From an uncultured Blautia sp. (lineage in GTDB: Bacteria; Bacillota_A; Clostridia; Lachnospirales; Lachnospiraceae), in the NCBI GenBank assembly GCA_905209435.1, contig CAJLTE010000136.1, positions 1 to 6,858 on the forward strand: DNA of 6,858 bases. Direction: 5' to 3'. A program made the translations under genes and the position numbers. Positions 1-6,679 of the stretch are shown one piece after another (within the stretch, counting starts at the first letter, position 1; the number at the start of each line of letters is the position of its first letter). Below the pieces are notes generated by a model. The model did not search any database. It was not told the DNA's origin and saw nothing but the letters and a program-made list of their open reading frames with translations.

Positions 1-176
1 GCCGTAAGGAAATCATTATGCTCCAGAAGTTCCGTGATCTGGAGCAGAAAGTTGCTGTGCACCAAATCGACTTCGTTATGGTTCTTCTTCGCTTCCTTAC
101 GCAGATCCTCTGTATATTTCTGTAAAATTTTTAAAACCGTATCTCCGGAATATAAATAATCATTCAGTGTAATCAT
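1..176 (-). CDS. Unrecognised protein, N-terminal part only
   Basis: The first 58 codons of a minus-strand gene lie here; its 3' end is beyond the left edge. The ATG at 174-176 is preceded 5 nt upstream by a good Shine-Dalgarno, GAGGTGA (182-188), which supports this start. The protein begins MITLNDYLYSGDTVLKILQK and continues as a charged stretch rich in Glu, Lys, His and Leu that should be largely alpha-helical. There is no signal peptide, no membrane segment and no motif I can tie to a family. A terminator separates it from the sugar operon and it has its own promoter, so it is probably an unrelated housekeeping or hypothetical gene. That it is a real gene is well supported by the open frame, RBS and promoter; its function is unknown to me. 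Confidence 0.8.
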   Translation of the reverse strand, partial: MITLNDYLYSGDTVLKILQKYTEDLRKEAKKNHNEVDLVHSNFLLQITELLEHNDFLT

Positions 177-226
177 AGCGGTCACCTCGTTTGTGAACGT
201 TCTTTCTGACTGTGTTTGTTACAACT

Positions 227-254
227 ATTCTAGCAAACTTTTACAATTTAGCAA
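227..254 (-). promoter_or_regulatory. Extended -10 promoter for the left-edge gene
   Basis: Read on the minus strand, a TTGCTA -35 box (249-254) is followed by a 16-bp spacer and a TAGAAT -10 box (227-232). The -10 is preceded directly by TGC (233-235), which makes an extended -10. Transcription would start near position 220, giving a leader of roughly 45 nt before the ATG at 176. The promoter lies just past the terminator of the upstream operon, as expected for an independent transcript. The prediction is by motif only. Confidence 0.6.
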
Positions 255-280
255 GAAAAAGTTTTATTAACATTTTCCCA

Positions 281-311
281 TTTTAAAAGGGACCTCCGAA
301 GAAGTCCCTTT
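281..311 (-). terminator. Rho-independent terminator of the sugar operon (UUCG tetraloop)
   Basis: On the minus strand, AAAGGGAC (304-311) pairs with GTCCCTTT (286-293) over 8 bp. The inner bases TTC (301-303) and GAG (294-296) add two Watson-Crick pairs and one U.G wobble. The loop is UUCG (297-300) closed by a C-G pair, an especially stable tetraloop. The stem ends in UUU and one further U follows, so the U tract is short (about four). The hairpin lies 26 nt after the fructokinase stop codon and directly before the promoter of the next gene. The plus-strand tail (TTTGTTGT) is also U-rich, but no plus-strand gene reads into it. Confidence 0.82.
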
Positions 312-337
312 GTTGTATTCCTATTCTTTTGAATATT

Positions 338-1291
338 TTATATTAATAGCTTTATTTCTTTTTCTTCCGGCATTACTCTCAGTGCGCCTTTTCTTGTTGT
401 GATAATTGAGGCAGCTGCATTGGCAAACGTTAACATTTCAGCCAGATTTTCCTCTTTTAGTCCATTAATTCCATGTTCACAGACATAGTGCAATACACAG
501 CCGCAGAAGGTATCTCCTGCTCCGGTTGTCTCGATGGTATTATCCTGTAAAAACGGCTTTACTTCCACCATCATTTCATTATAATAAGCACGACTTCCTT
601 CTCTTCCCATAGACACAAGAATCAGCGGAATCTGATAACGTTCTCTAATCCAGTTTACGCCATCACTATAATCTTCTTCTCCTGTCAGCCACTGAATTTC
701 ATTATCTGAAATTTTCAGTATCTGACAATGACCAAGACCATATAATACCTGCTTTCTCGCCTCTTCCATAGACTCCCAGAGCGGTGGACGTAAGTTGGGA
801 TCAAATGAAATAATAGCGCCAGCTTCTTCTGCAATATGAATTGCTTCTTTCGTTGCCTCCCGCACCCCTTCATGTGTCATAGACAATGTACCAAAATGAA
901 AAATTTTCGTATTTTTGAGAATATCTTCACAAATTTCAGCTTTATTCAGCATCATGTCTGCACCCGGATTACGGTAAAAAGAGAAATCCCTGTCTCCATC
1001 GGGATATGTATGTACCATAGCAAGGGTTGTATGTATCTTTTCGTCTGTACATAATCCAGTGTCATCAATTCCAACTTCTTTTATTGCAGCCCTCAACTGT
1101 TCTCCGAAGAAATCATTTCCTACCTTTCCGATAAATGCCGTGTTATGCCCTAACTTTGCTAACATTGCAAGCACATTACAAGGTGCTCCTCCGGGATTTG
1201 CTTCAAAAAGTGGATTTCCCTGATTGCTTTTTCCGTTTTCAGTAAAATCAATCAATAATTCTCCCAGTGCCGTTACATCATATTTCTTCAT
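338..1291 (-). CDS. scrK: Fructokinase, PfkB/ribokinase family
   Basis: This 317-residue protein phosphorylates fructose with ATP to give fructose-6-phosphate in the cytoplasm, linking the sugar released by the neighbouring hydrolase to glycolysis. It matches the PfkB family over its whole length. The N-terminal sugar-binding signature GGAPCNV is at residues 34-40 and continues to GKVGND (55-60). A DPNLR motif is at 164-168. The C-terminal signature TTGAGDTFCG is at 255-264, with the catalytic base Asp260 and the GAGD anion hole (257-260). The residue before this signature is Glu254 where Asp is commonest, a conservative change. The ATG at 1289-1291 has GGGAG (1298-1302) 6 nt upstream. It is the last gene of the operon, 59 nt after the hydrolase and followed by the terminator. 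Fructokinase is preferred over other PfkB sugar kinases because of both sequence style and its place beside a GH32 enzyme. Confidence 0.92.
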   Translation of the reverse strand: MKKYDVTALGELLIDFTENGKSNQGNPLFEANPGGAPCNVLAMLAKLGHNTAFIGKVGNDFFGEQLRAAIKEVGIDDTGLCTDEKIHTTLAMVHTYPDGDRDFSFYRNPGADMMLNKAEICEDILKNTKIFHFGTLSMTHEGVREATKEAIHIAEEAGAIISFDPNLRPPLWESMEEARKQVLYGLGHCQILKISDNEIQWLTGEEDYSDGVNWIRERYQIPLILVSMGREGSRAYYNEMMVEVKPFLQDNTIETTGAGDTFCGCVLHYVCEHGINGLKEENLAEMLTFANAAASIITTRKGALRVMPEEKEIKLLI

Positions 1292-1350
1292 ACGTTGCTC
1301 CCAATTCTTGTATTTTTACCTTACTCATTCATGACAAGCTTCTGGAACTT

Positions 1351-2835
1351 TCATACCAAATCATATTTCACTACATCGATCTTAGCCGCACCGTCAACAA
1401 AGAAAGAAATTCCCTTTGCATTCTGTTCTGTAAGAATCACAGCAGACATAACCTGTTCTCCGTCATTGATAAATATTTCCGCGCTGAATCTGTCCAGAAT
1501 TACTCGTAATTTCAATTCATTACAGTCACCATTTACCAGACATTCTCTCTGATGAACCACTGCACGTTCGCTTCCGGAGAAGCTTCTGTCGATTTTCAAA
1601 ACTGATTCATCTGGACGGAATCGTAAAGTGGAATGATATTTTTCATTCTCTGCAAAACAGAGTTCGAATTTTTTATAAAGCTTATCTTTATCTACCGGTT
1701 GTATTACAAGCTCCAGATCTACGGTACGTCCTTCAATCTGGTCAAGTGTAATTCTGGTGTCTTTAATCACAACATCCCTGTACTCGACTTTATTTGCACG
1801 CATGGAATCCAGTTCTCTGACCGGAACCTGATACAATCTTCCGTTTTTCACAGACACTTCTCTCGGAAGGCTCATTTGTGCAAACCATTTAGATTCATTT
1901 CTGCGATAAGCAAGAGTATCCCAGTTCTGCATCCAGGCAATCATAATTCTTCTTCCATCTGGAGCAAGCAATGTCTGCATTGCATAACAGTCAATTCCAT
2001 AATCCACACTCTGATAAGACTGTTCCTTCAAAGTATGTGTCTCAGAATCCAGATCTCCTATGATACATAATGTTCCATTTCCATTATGATATTCCATTCC
2101 TTCCGGAATCATGTCCTGTGGGCTTGTCAGAAGCACATATTTGCCGTCCAGTTCAAAGAAATCCGGACATTCCCACATCTTTCCATAGCGGTTTTTATTC
2201 TCTGCCAAAGTACTTACAAATTCCCATTCAAAACCATTTTTACTTCTGTAAAGAAGAATCTGTCCACTTCCATCTGCCGGACGGCTGCCTATGACACAAT
2301 AAAAGTTTCCATCTTTTTCTTTCCAGATTTTTGGGTCACGGAAATCTACTCTGCTTGCACCTTCCGGCAGATTTTTAAAGGTCAGGACCGGATTTTTGTC
2401 ATACTTCACGTAATCTTTTCCATCTCCCACAGCCACCGCCTGTGTCTGAACATCCCTTGCGGTTCCGTCCTCCAGTATTTCCCGGTCCACAGCTGTATAC
2501 ATAAGCAGCTGTCTGCCGTCCTCCAGCTCTATGGCACTTCCGGAAAAGCAGCCCACTTTATCGTAATCCTGGTCTGGTGCCAATGCTGCCGGGAGATAGT
2601 CCCAATGCAGCAGATCCTTACTTACCACATGCCCCCAGTGCATGCTGTCCCAATGTGTGTTATATGGATTGTACTGATAAAACAAATGGTATTCTCCCTT
2701 ATAGCAGGAAAATCCATTGGGATCATTCATCCATCCAACATAAGGAGTTATATGAAAAGCCGGTCTGTCTTCCGCTTTAATCTGCTGTCCCTGTGTAAAT
2801 TCATATTTTCTTGCCTTTTCTAACATTTCGCTCAT
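1351..2835 (-). CDS. scrB: GH32 beta-fructofuranosidase (sucrose / short FOS hydrolase)
   Basis: This 494-residue glycoside hydrolase family 32 enzyme cleaves terminal beta-linked fructose from sucrose or short fructo-oligosaccharides. The five-bladed propeller spans about residues 20-340. It carries WMNDPNG (35-41) with nucleophile Asp38, FRDPK (165-169) with the transition-state-stabilising Asp167, and WECPDF (221-226) with acid/base Glu222. The C-terminal beta-sandwich follows, including the DRFSAEIFINDGE stretch. Length is normal for ScrB/SacA-type enzymes, and every catalytic residue is present. There is no signal peptide, so it acts in the cytoplasm on imported sugar. No phosphotransferase (PTS) gene is nearby, so the substrate is probably the unphosphorylated sugar rather than sucrose-6-phosphate. 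The ATG at 2833-2835 has AGGAG 7 nt upstream; the next in-frame Met (residue 4) lacks such spacing. It lies 45 nt after the binding-protein gene. Preference for sucrose versus kestose or inulin oligomers cannot be read from sequence. Confidence 0.95.
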   Translation of the reverse strand: MSEMLEKARKYEFTQGQQIKAEDRPAFHITPYVGWMNDPNGFSCYKGEYHLFYQYNPYNTHWDSMHWGHVVSKDLLHWDYLPAALAPDQDYDKVGCFSGSAIELEDGRQLLMYTAVDREILEDGTARDVQTQAVAVGDGKDYVKYDKNPVLTFKNLPEGASRVDFRDPKIWKEKDGNFYCVIGSRPADGSGQILLYRSKNGFEWEFVSTLAENKNRYGKMWECPDFFELDGKYVLLTSPQDMIPEGMEYHNGNGTLCIIGDLDSETHTLKEQSYQSVDYGIDCYAMQTLLAPDGRRIMIAWMQNWDTLAYRRNESKWFAQMSLPREVSVKNGRLYQVPVRELDSMRANKVEYRDVVIKDTRITLDQIEGRTVDLELVIQPVDKDKLYKKFELCFAENEKYHSTLRFRPDESVLKIDRSFSGSERAVVHQRECLVNGDCNELKLRVILDRFSAEIFINDGEQVMSAVILTEQNAKGISFFVDGAAKIDVVKYDLV

Positions 2836-2880
2836 GAAAAATCTCCTGTCAAAGTCGTTGTTCAGTTCTTACATCTTTTG

Positions 2881-4560
2881 TTACTTTTCCGCGCTTAAGG
2901 ATTCCTGATACTGATCAAAATATTTCTGTTTGATTGAAAGATAATCTGAAAGTCCGTATTTCTCCATTTTTTCCAGGTAGGAATCCCATTCTTCCTCTAT
3001 TCCTCCATTCAGGATCCAGTCAGCTTTCTTCTGTTCTGCATATTTTTTAATATCGGTATCATACTGTGATACTTTGTTTGTATCATCAATACTCATAAAT
3101 ACATTTGGATAAACATATTTGCTATTCATATCCTGTACATAGGTCTCATGCATATTATCCAGACGCCATTTTGCATCTTCCGGCTGTGTCACATATACAT
3201 CATAATATTCATTCAGCACGGCCAGAGGGCCATTTACAGATTGCGCCTCACGCACTTCCACTGGAGACTGCTCTCCCAGATCCATATGTTTTAACATTTC
3301 GCCGCCGTCTTTGTTTGTAGACAGTTCAAAAATGTTAAAGGAATCCTCTTCGCCATAAGTACCCCAGTTATTCTGCGGAGACTGGAGGGGTGCATACATC
3401 TGATCAATCCATGCAGCAGCAAGTGCTGTATTACGACAGCTGGATGTAAGAACACATCTTCCACGGTCAAATCCACTGGTTTCACTGTTGTTCTGTCTGG
3501 TAATATTTCTCATGCCATCCGGCCCGGTCAGTGCCGGAAGCATCACATAATCTGTATTGTTATCTATATTCGCAATATCCCATGTGAAGCAGAGTCCGTA
3601 ACGGTGATTCTTTCCTTTTGCAACATAAGTAGACCACTCCTGTGTAAAGGCTTCCGGATCTACAAGATCTTCTGTCACCAGTTTATGAAGCCATTCAATT
3701 CCTTCCTTGTAGCCTTCCTGAACAGTTGTATAAATTACTTTTCCTTCATCTGTTACCGCGAAATGATCTCCTGTGTCTCCGTAACCCTCTCCAAATCCAT
3801 TTATTAAAATCGCCGGATCCTGATCTCCGTTATTGATAATAAAGGACATTGGAATTACATCACCTTCAATGGAAAATTCTTTCTCCAGTTCTTCTGCATG
3901 ATCGCGGAACTGAATCAGTACCTGTTCCAGTTCGTCTGTTGTTGTAGGAATCTCAAGTCCAAGGTAGTCAAGCCATTTTTTATTAATATATGGAATATCT
4001 CCAATCGCCTGAATTGCTTCTTTTCCTGCACCAAGCTGTTCAATCCACGGGAAAGAATAGATATGTCCATCCGGTGCTGTGCACATAGTCCTGTACTCTG
4101 GGTATTTTTCAAACACAGCCTGAAGATTCGGCATATATTTGTCAATCAGATTTTCCAGTGGAATGATAATTCCCTGCTTCGCATATCGCAGCAGATCATA
4201 ATCACTCATTCCTGCATTAAACAATCCATCCGGCAGATTTCCAAACTGAGCCAGAGCCAGATTCTTTTTATCTGAAAACTGATCGGATACAAAACAGGTC
4301 CAGTCAATATGAACATTTGTCTGTTCTTCCAGTCGCTGGAAAATCACTCTTTCATTGGGATCCTGTGTGGAAGTAGCCGGTGCACTTGTAATAAAAGAAA
4401 GCTCCTCTGTTTCCTTTAATGGAAACTGTACCTCAGATACTGGTGTGTCCGGGTTGATCTCCGCATTAAGCTGCTGCTCTTTTCCACACCCTGCCGTACT
4501 TATCATCATCGTCAAAGAAAGTCCAAGTGCAAGTAAACCTTTTACTCTGTTTTTCTTCAT
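2881..4560 (-). CDS. ABC transporter lipoprotein, sugar-binding (LplA-like, large type)
   Basis: This 559-residue extracellular binding protein of a sugar ABC importer probably captures sucrose or FOS at the outer face of the membrane. A lipoprotein signal peptide is clear: a basic N-terminus (Lys2, Lys3, Arg5, Lys7), a hydrophobic core at about 8-21, and a lipobox TAGC with Cys25 as the lipidation site. The -3 residue is Thr, not the commoner Leu. The mature protein looks like the large LplA/AlgQ-like class, with motifs such as GIIIPLENLIDKYMPNL (130-146) and PDGHIYSFPW (163-172) that recur in these Firmicute lipoproteins. At 559 residues it is well above the roughly 400-450 of MalE/MsmE-type proteins. 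A weak AAAGGA-like site lies upstream of the ATG. The gene follows permease 2 by 21 nt. Substrate assignment comes from the neighbouring GH32 and fructokinase, not from the protein itself. Confidence 0.9.
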   Translation of the reverse strand: MKKNRVKGLLALGLSLTMMISTAGCGKEQQLNAEINPDTPVSEVQFPLKETEELSFITSAPATSTQDPNERVIFQRLEEQTNVHIDWTCFVSDQFSDKKNLALAQFGNLPDGLFNAGMSDYDLLRYAKQGIIIPLENLIDKYMPNLQAVFEKYPEYRTMCTAPDGHIYSFPWIEQLGAGKEAIQAIGDIPYINKKWLDYLGLEIPTTTDELEQVLIQFRDHAEELEKEFSIEGDVIPMSFIINNGDQDPAILINGFGEGYGDTGDHFAVTDEGKVIYTTVQEGYKEGIEWLHKLVTEDLVDPEAFTQEWSTYVAKGKNHRYGLCFTWDIANIDNNTDYVMLPALTGPDGMRNITRQNNSETSGFDRGRCVLTSSCRNTALAAAWIDQMYAPLQSPQNNWGTYGEEDSFNIFELSTNKDGGEMLKHMDLGEQSPVEVREAQSVNGPLAVLNEYYDVYVTQPEDAKWRLDNMHETYVQDMNSKYVYPNVFMSIDDTNKVSQYDTDIKKYAEQKKADWILNGGIEEEWDSYLEKMEKYGLSDYLSIKQKYFDQYQESLSAEK

Positions 4561-4581
4561 ATCTGTATCGTTCCTTTCTTA

Positions 4582-5475
4582 TCAGCCTTTTACTGATCCG
4601 ACCATAATTCCCTGATCAAAATACTTCTGGAAGAATGGGTACATTACTAAAAGCGGTAAGCTTGATACCACAATGGTTGCATATTTCAGCTGTTCCGCTA
4701 CCTTTGCCATTTCAGCAGTACTCTGAATATCTGCAATCATACCTGGCTGCGGAGTATTCTGTACCAGAATGGAACGAAGTACTAACTGCAGAGGCTGAAG
4801 ATTTGCATCATTCAGATAAATCATTGCATCAAAATAGCTGTTCCACATTCCTACAAATGACCACAGTGCAAGTACTGCAATGATCGGCTTACATACCGGC
4901 ATCATGATTTTGAAGAAATGCTGGATCTCATTGGCTCCGTCAATTGCAGAGGCTTCTCTTAATTCTGCCGGGATCGACTGGTAGTATGTTCTTGCAAGGA
5001 TCATATTCCAGACATTAAATGCTCCAGGAATTAAAACTGCCCAGACTGTATTTACCATATGCAGCTGATTGATTAAAATAAAAGTCGGGATCATTCCACC
5101 GCCAAAGAACATTGTGATCAGAAAAATAAGATTAAAAAGTTTTCTTCCCACAAATTCCTTCTTGGACAATGGATACGCTGCCAGCAATGTTATAAAAACA
5201 GAAATAGCTGTAAATGCAAGTGAATACAGAAAAGAATTCAGGAATCCACGCCAGATCATCTCATTTTCCAGTACTCTGCGATATGCATCCAAAGTCCAGT
5301 CCTTAATATGAAAACTCAGTCCCTGATTATTCAAAACTGTAGGATCCATAAAAGAGGCAAGCACTACATACACGATTGGAATTGCAATAGAAAGTACAAA
5401 CAGTCCAAGAATCAGGAATCCAATTCCAAGGATAAGACAGTCTGTCTTCGAATATTTTTTCTTTATTTTCTCCAT
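4582..5475 (-). CDS. Sugar ABC transporter permease, MalG/YtcP-like
   Basis: This 297-residue integral membrane subunit of a carbohydrate (CUT1-type) importer has about six transmembrane segments, near residues 14-40, 78-102, 113-135, 143-162, 195-217 and 262-283. The EAA loop that docks the ATPase is visible as ELREASAIDGAN (171-182), with the conserved Glu-Ala and the Asp179-Gly180 pair. The C-terminus ends in FDQGIMVGSVKG, an ending typical of YtcP-like permeases. The ATG at 5473-5475 is preceded by AGGAGG, which overlaps the stop codon of permease 1; the 12-nt gap suggests coupled translation. It should pair with permease 1 to form the membrane channel. No ATPase gene is found in the window. 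Confidence 0.93.
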   Translation of the reverse strand: MEKIKKKYSKTDCLILGIGFLILGLFVLSIAIPIVYVVLASFMDPTVLNNQGLSFHIKDWTLDAYRRVLENEMIWRGFLNSFLYSLAFTAISVFITLLAAYPLSKKEFVGRKLFNLIFLITMFFGGGMIPTFILINQLHMVNTVWAVLIPGAFNVWNMILARTYYQSIPAELREASAIDGANEIQHFFKIMMPVCKPIIAVLALWSFVGMWNSYFDAMIYLNDANLQPLQLVLRSILVQNTPQPGMIADIQSTAEMAKVAEQLKYATIVVSSLPLLVMYPFFQKYFDQGIMVGSVKG

Positions 5476-5483
5476 CTTCGCTT

Positions 5484-5490
5484 CCTCCTA
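5484..5490 (-). promoter_or_regulatory. Ribosome binding site overlapping the upstream stop codon
   Basis: On the minus strand the bases read TAGGAGG. TAG (5488-5490) is the stop of permease 1, and AGGAGG (5484-5489) is the Shine-Dalgarno of permease 2, 8 nt before its ATG. Ribosomes ending permease 1 sit on the next initiation site, which would help equal production of the two channel halves. The coupling itself is inference. Confidence 0.8.
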
Positions 5491-6426
5491 TAATCCTTCT
5501 CCGTCGTTCAGCTTCTTTACCACCCAGTTTACAAAAACTAACAGAATTACATTTACTACTGAATTAAACAGACCAACAGCCGTCGAATAACCATAATCGC
5601 CGTTCAAAAGACCAATACGGTATACATATGTTGATAAAATTTCTGATGCCGGCAGGTTCATATCTGTCTGTAATGCATAGGCTTTCTCAAATCCAATACT
5701 CATAATATTTCCAGCTTGCAGAATAAACTGAATTACAATAATATTCTTGATTGCAGGAAGCTCCACATACCAGATCTGCTGCAGAAGATTTGCGCCATCC
5801 ATAATAGCTGCTTCTTCCAGTTCTTTGCTTGCATTGGATAAAGCAGCCGTGTACATAATAGAGGCCCAGCCTGCTGTCTGCCAGATTCCACTTGCTATGT
5901 AAATGGTGCGGAAAGCAGATGGCATTGTCATCCAGTTTGTACTAATTCCTAAAAGCTTATTCAGAGGTCCAACCGGAGAAAGCAGCATACGTACCATACC
6001 ACAAAGTACAATTACAGATATAAAGTTCGGCATATAGACCAGAAGCTGTACTTTCTTCTTAACTCCGGTTCTGCGGATACGATTTAAAAGCAATGCCAGA
6101 ATGATCGGAACCGGAAAGCCCCACAACAGTCCATAAATACTCAGTTTTAACGTATTCAACAGGTAGTTCATAAAATCCGGTGAAGATAAAAACCGCCTGA
6201 AATATTCAAGTCCAACCCATGGACTTCCAAGCACTCCCTTGATTACGTTGTAATCCTCAAACGCAATCAGAAGTCCCCCCATAGGAAGATACTTAAAAAT
6301 GATTGTCAGTAAAAGTCCTGGCATTAAGAAAAAAAGATATAACTGCCAGTTTTTCTTCACATATGTAGCCTTATCTCTCCACGTTTGCTTTTTCACGGGC
6401 ATTGTTTGGTTCTGCATTCTTTTCAT
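5488..6426 (-). CDS. Sugar ABC transporter permease, LplB/YteP-like (MalF role)
   Basis: First gene of the operon; it encodes the second membrane subunit of the CUT1-type sugar importer. I place the start at the ATG at 6424-6426, giving 312 residues beginning MKRMQNQ. GGAGG (6435-6439) lies 8 nt before it, ideal spacing. An in-frame ATG at 6439-6441 would add five residues, but it overlaps this Shine-Dalgarno and its own purine-rich stretch abuts it without a spacer. A cytoplasmic basic N-terminus precedes about six membrane segments, the first near residues 27-50. The EAA loop ELEEAAIMDGANLL (202-215 in this numbering) has the conserved Glu-Ala-Ala and Asp-Gly. Motifs such as FKYLPMGGLLIAFEDYN near the end of the first segment are usual in LplB/YteP-like permeases. 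The C-terminus (KKLNDGEGL) is cytoplasmic. Confidence 0.92.
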   Translation of the reverse strand: MKRMQNQTMPVKKQTWRDKATYVKKNWQLYLFFLMPGLLLTIIFKYLPMGGLLIAFEDYNVIKGVLGSPWVGLEYFRRFLSSPDFMNYLLNTLKLSIYGLLWGFPVPIILALLLNRIRRTGVKKKVQLLVYMPNFISVIVLCGMVRMLLSPVGPLNKLLGISTNWMTMPSAFRTIYIASGIWQTAGWASIMYTAALSNASKELEEAAIMDGANLLQQIWYVELPAIKNIIVIQFILQAGNIMSIGFEKAYALQTDMNLPASEILSTYVYRIGLLNGDYGYSTAVGLFNSVVNVILLVFVNWVVKKLNDGEGL

Positions 6427-6434
6427 GCACTTCT

Positions 6435-6439
6435 CCTCC
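6435..6439 (-). promoter_or_regulatory. Ribosome binding site that decides the permease 1 start
   Basis: On the minus strand GGAGG is followed by AGAAGTGC and then ATG (6424-6426), an 8-nt spacing. The longer reading frame starting at 6441 would use an ATG directly touching this site and directly preceded by AAAGGA with no spacer, a much poorer arrangement. The shorter start is therefore preferred. Confidence 0.78.
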
Positions 6440-6463
6440 ATTCCTTTCCCTTTTCGTTCTCGG

Positions 6464-6487
6464 AACCGGTTAAGTAACCGGTTACTT
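6464..6487. promoter_or_regulatory. Operator 1: paired AACCGGTT palindromes downstream of the operon start point
   Basis: Two perfect copies of the self-palindromic octamer AACCGGTT (6464-6471 and 6476-6483) repeat with a 12-bp period. Together they form AACCGGTTAAGTAACCGGTT, a near-perfect 20-bp palindrome. The second copy also sits in a perfect 16-bp palindrome, AAGTAACCGGTTACTT (6472-6487). Central CpG and dyad symmetry are typical of LacI-family operators. The site lies at about +3 to +27 of the predicted operon transcript, a position that blocks initiation or early elongation. The probable ligand is the LacI-type protein encoded from 6680; this is inference from adjacency and from the matching second operator. 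Confidence 0.8.
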
Positions 6488-6496
6488 TATAGCTCG

Positions 6497-6525
6497 ATGT
6501 TACTACATCCAAGTTCATATGTCAA
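6497..6525 (-). promoter_or_regulatory. Promoter of the sugar operon
   Basis: On the minus strand a perfect TTGACA -35 box (6520-6525) is separated by exactly 17 bp from a TAACAT -10 box (6497-6502, four of six matches to TATAAT). The start point would be near 6490, giving a leader of about 64 nt before the ATG at 6426. Operator 1 lies right after the start point and operator 2 begins 11 bp upstream of the -35 box, so both are placed to control it. Confidence 0.78.
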
Positions 6526-6536
6526 CACTTTTTCAA

Positions 6537-6572
6537 GCTAAAATAACCGGTTACGTAATCGGTTATTTTAGC
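6537..6572. promoter_or_regulatory. Operator 2: 36-bp near-perfect palindrome between the divergent promoters
   Basis: The arms GCTAAAATAACCGGTTAC (6537-6554) and GTAATCGGTTATTTTAGC (6555-6572) are inverted repeats matching at 17 of 18 positions with no spacer. The core repeats the layout of operator 1: AACCGGTT (6545-6552) and AATCGGTT (6557-6564), again 12 bp apart, with 18 of 20 bases identical to operator 1. The site lies just upstream of the operon -35 box and ends 1 bp before the -35 box of the regulator promoter. It could therefore serve both as an auxiliary operator for the operon and as the autoregulatory site for the repressor gene. The two operators' centres are 81 bp apart. Confidence 0.82.
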
Positions 6573-6573
6573 A

Positions 6574-6602
6574 TTGCCTTTTTTTTAAATAATTGCTATA
6601 CT
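6574..6602 (+). promoter_or_regulatory. Promoter of the LacI-family regulator gene
   Basis: TTGCCT (-35, 6574-6579) is followed by a 17-bp spacer and TATACT (-10, 6597-6602). TGC lies directly before the -10 (6594-6596), making an extended -10. Transcription should start near 6609, leaving an AT-rich leader of about 70 nt. Operator 2 abuts the -35 box. A further TATAAT at 6613-6618 lacks a -35 at good spacing and is a weaker candidate. Confidence 0.68.
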
Positions 6603-6679
6603 AAAAAAATAATATAATCCCAGTAATTAAAAGATTCCCCAATATTATTCTCATTTATTTATAAGGAGATTAAATTTTT

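Noticed and set aside
192..206. A possible catabolite-repression (cre) site around the palindrome GAACGTTC, just downstream of the left-gene promoter
   Set aside because: It keeps the TG and the central ACG of the CcpA consensus but fails at the closing CA and one W position. No better cre match was seen in the 6427-6679 control region either.
1321..1353. In-frame continuation of nine sense codons after the GH32 TGA stop, suggesting possible readthrough or selenocysteine
   Set aside because: The protein already has a complete GH32 C-terminal domain, there is no selenocysteine-type structure visible, and nine codons before the next stop is within chance.
1633..2070. A 145-codon plus-strand open frame, and a 125-codon one at 3898-4275
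   Set aside because: Both are antisense shadows of the GH32 and binding-protein genes, with no family resemblance and shadow-like composition.
2086..2823. A 245-codon open frame on the plus strand opposite the GH32 gene
   Set aside because: It lies wholly antisense to a clearly functional hydrolase, its translation is rich in Cys, His, Ile and Phe as expected of a reverse-strand shadow, and it has no recognisable domain.
2836..2880. A TTGACA sequence in the gap before the GH32 gene as an internal promoter
   Set aside because: At 16-18 bp downstream there is no -10-like hexamer; the motif overlaps the ribosome binding site and is probably chance.
6613..6618. Perfect TATAAT upstream of the regulator gene as an alternative -10 box
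   Set aside because: The nearest -35-like sequence (TTGCTA at 6593-6598) leaves only 14 bp of spacing. The TTGCCT / TGC-TATACT pair is better formed. The stretch is simply AT-rich.
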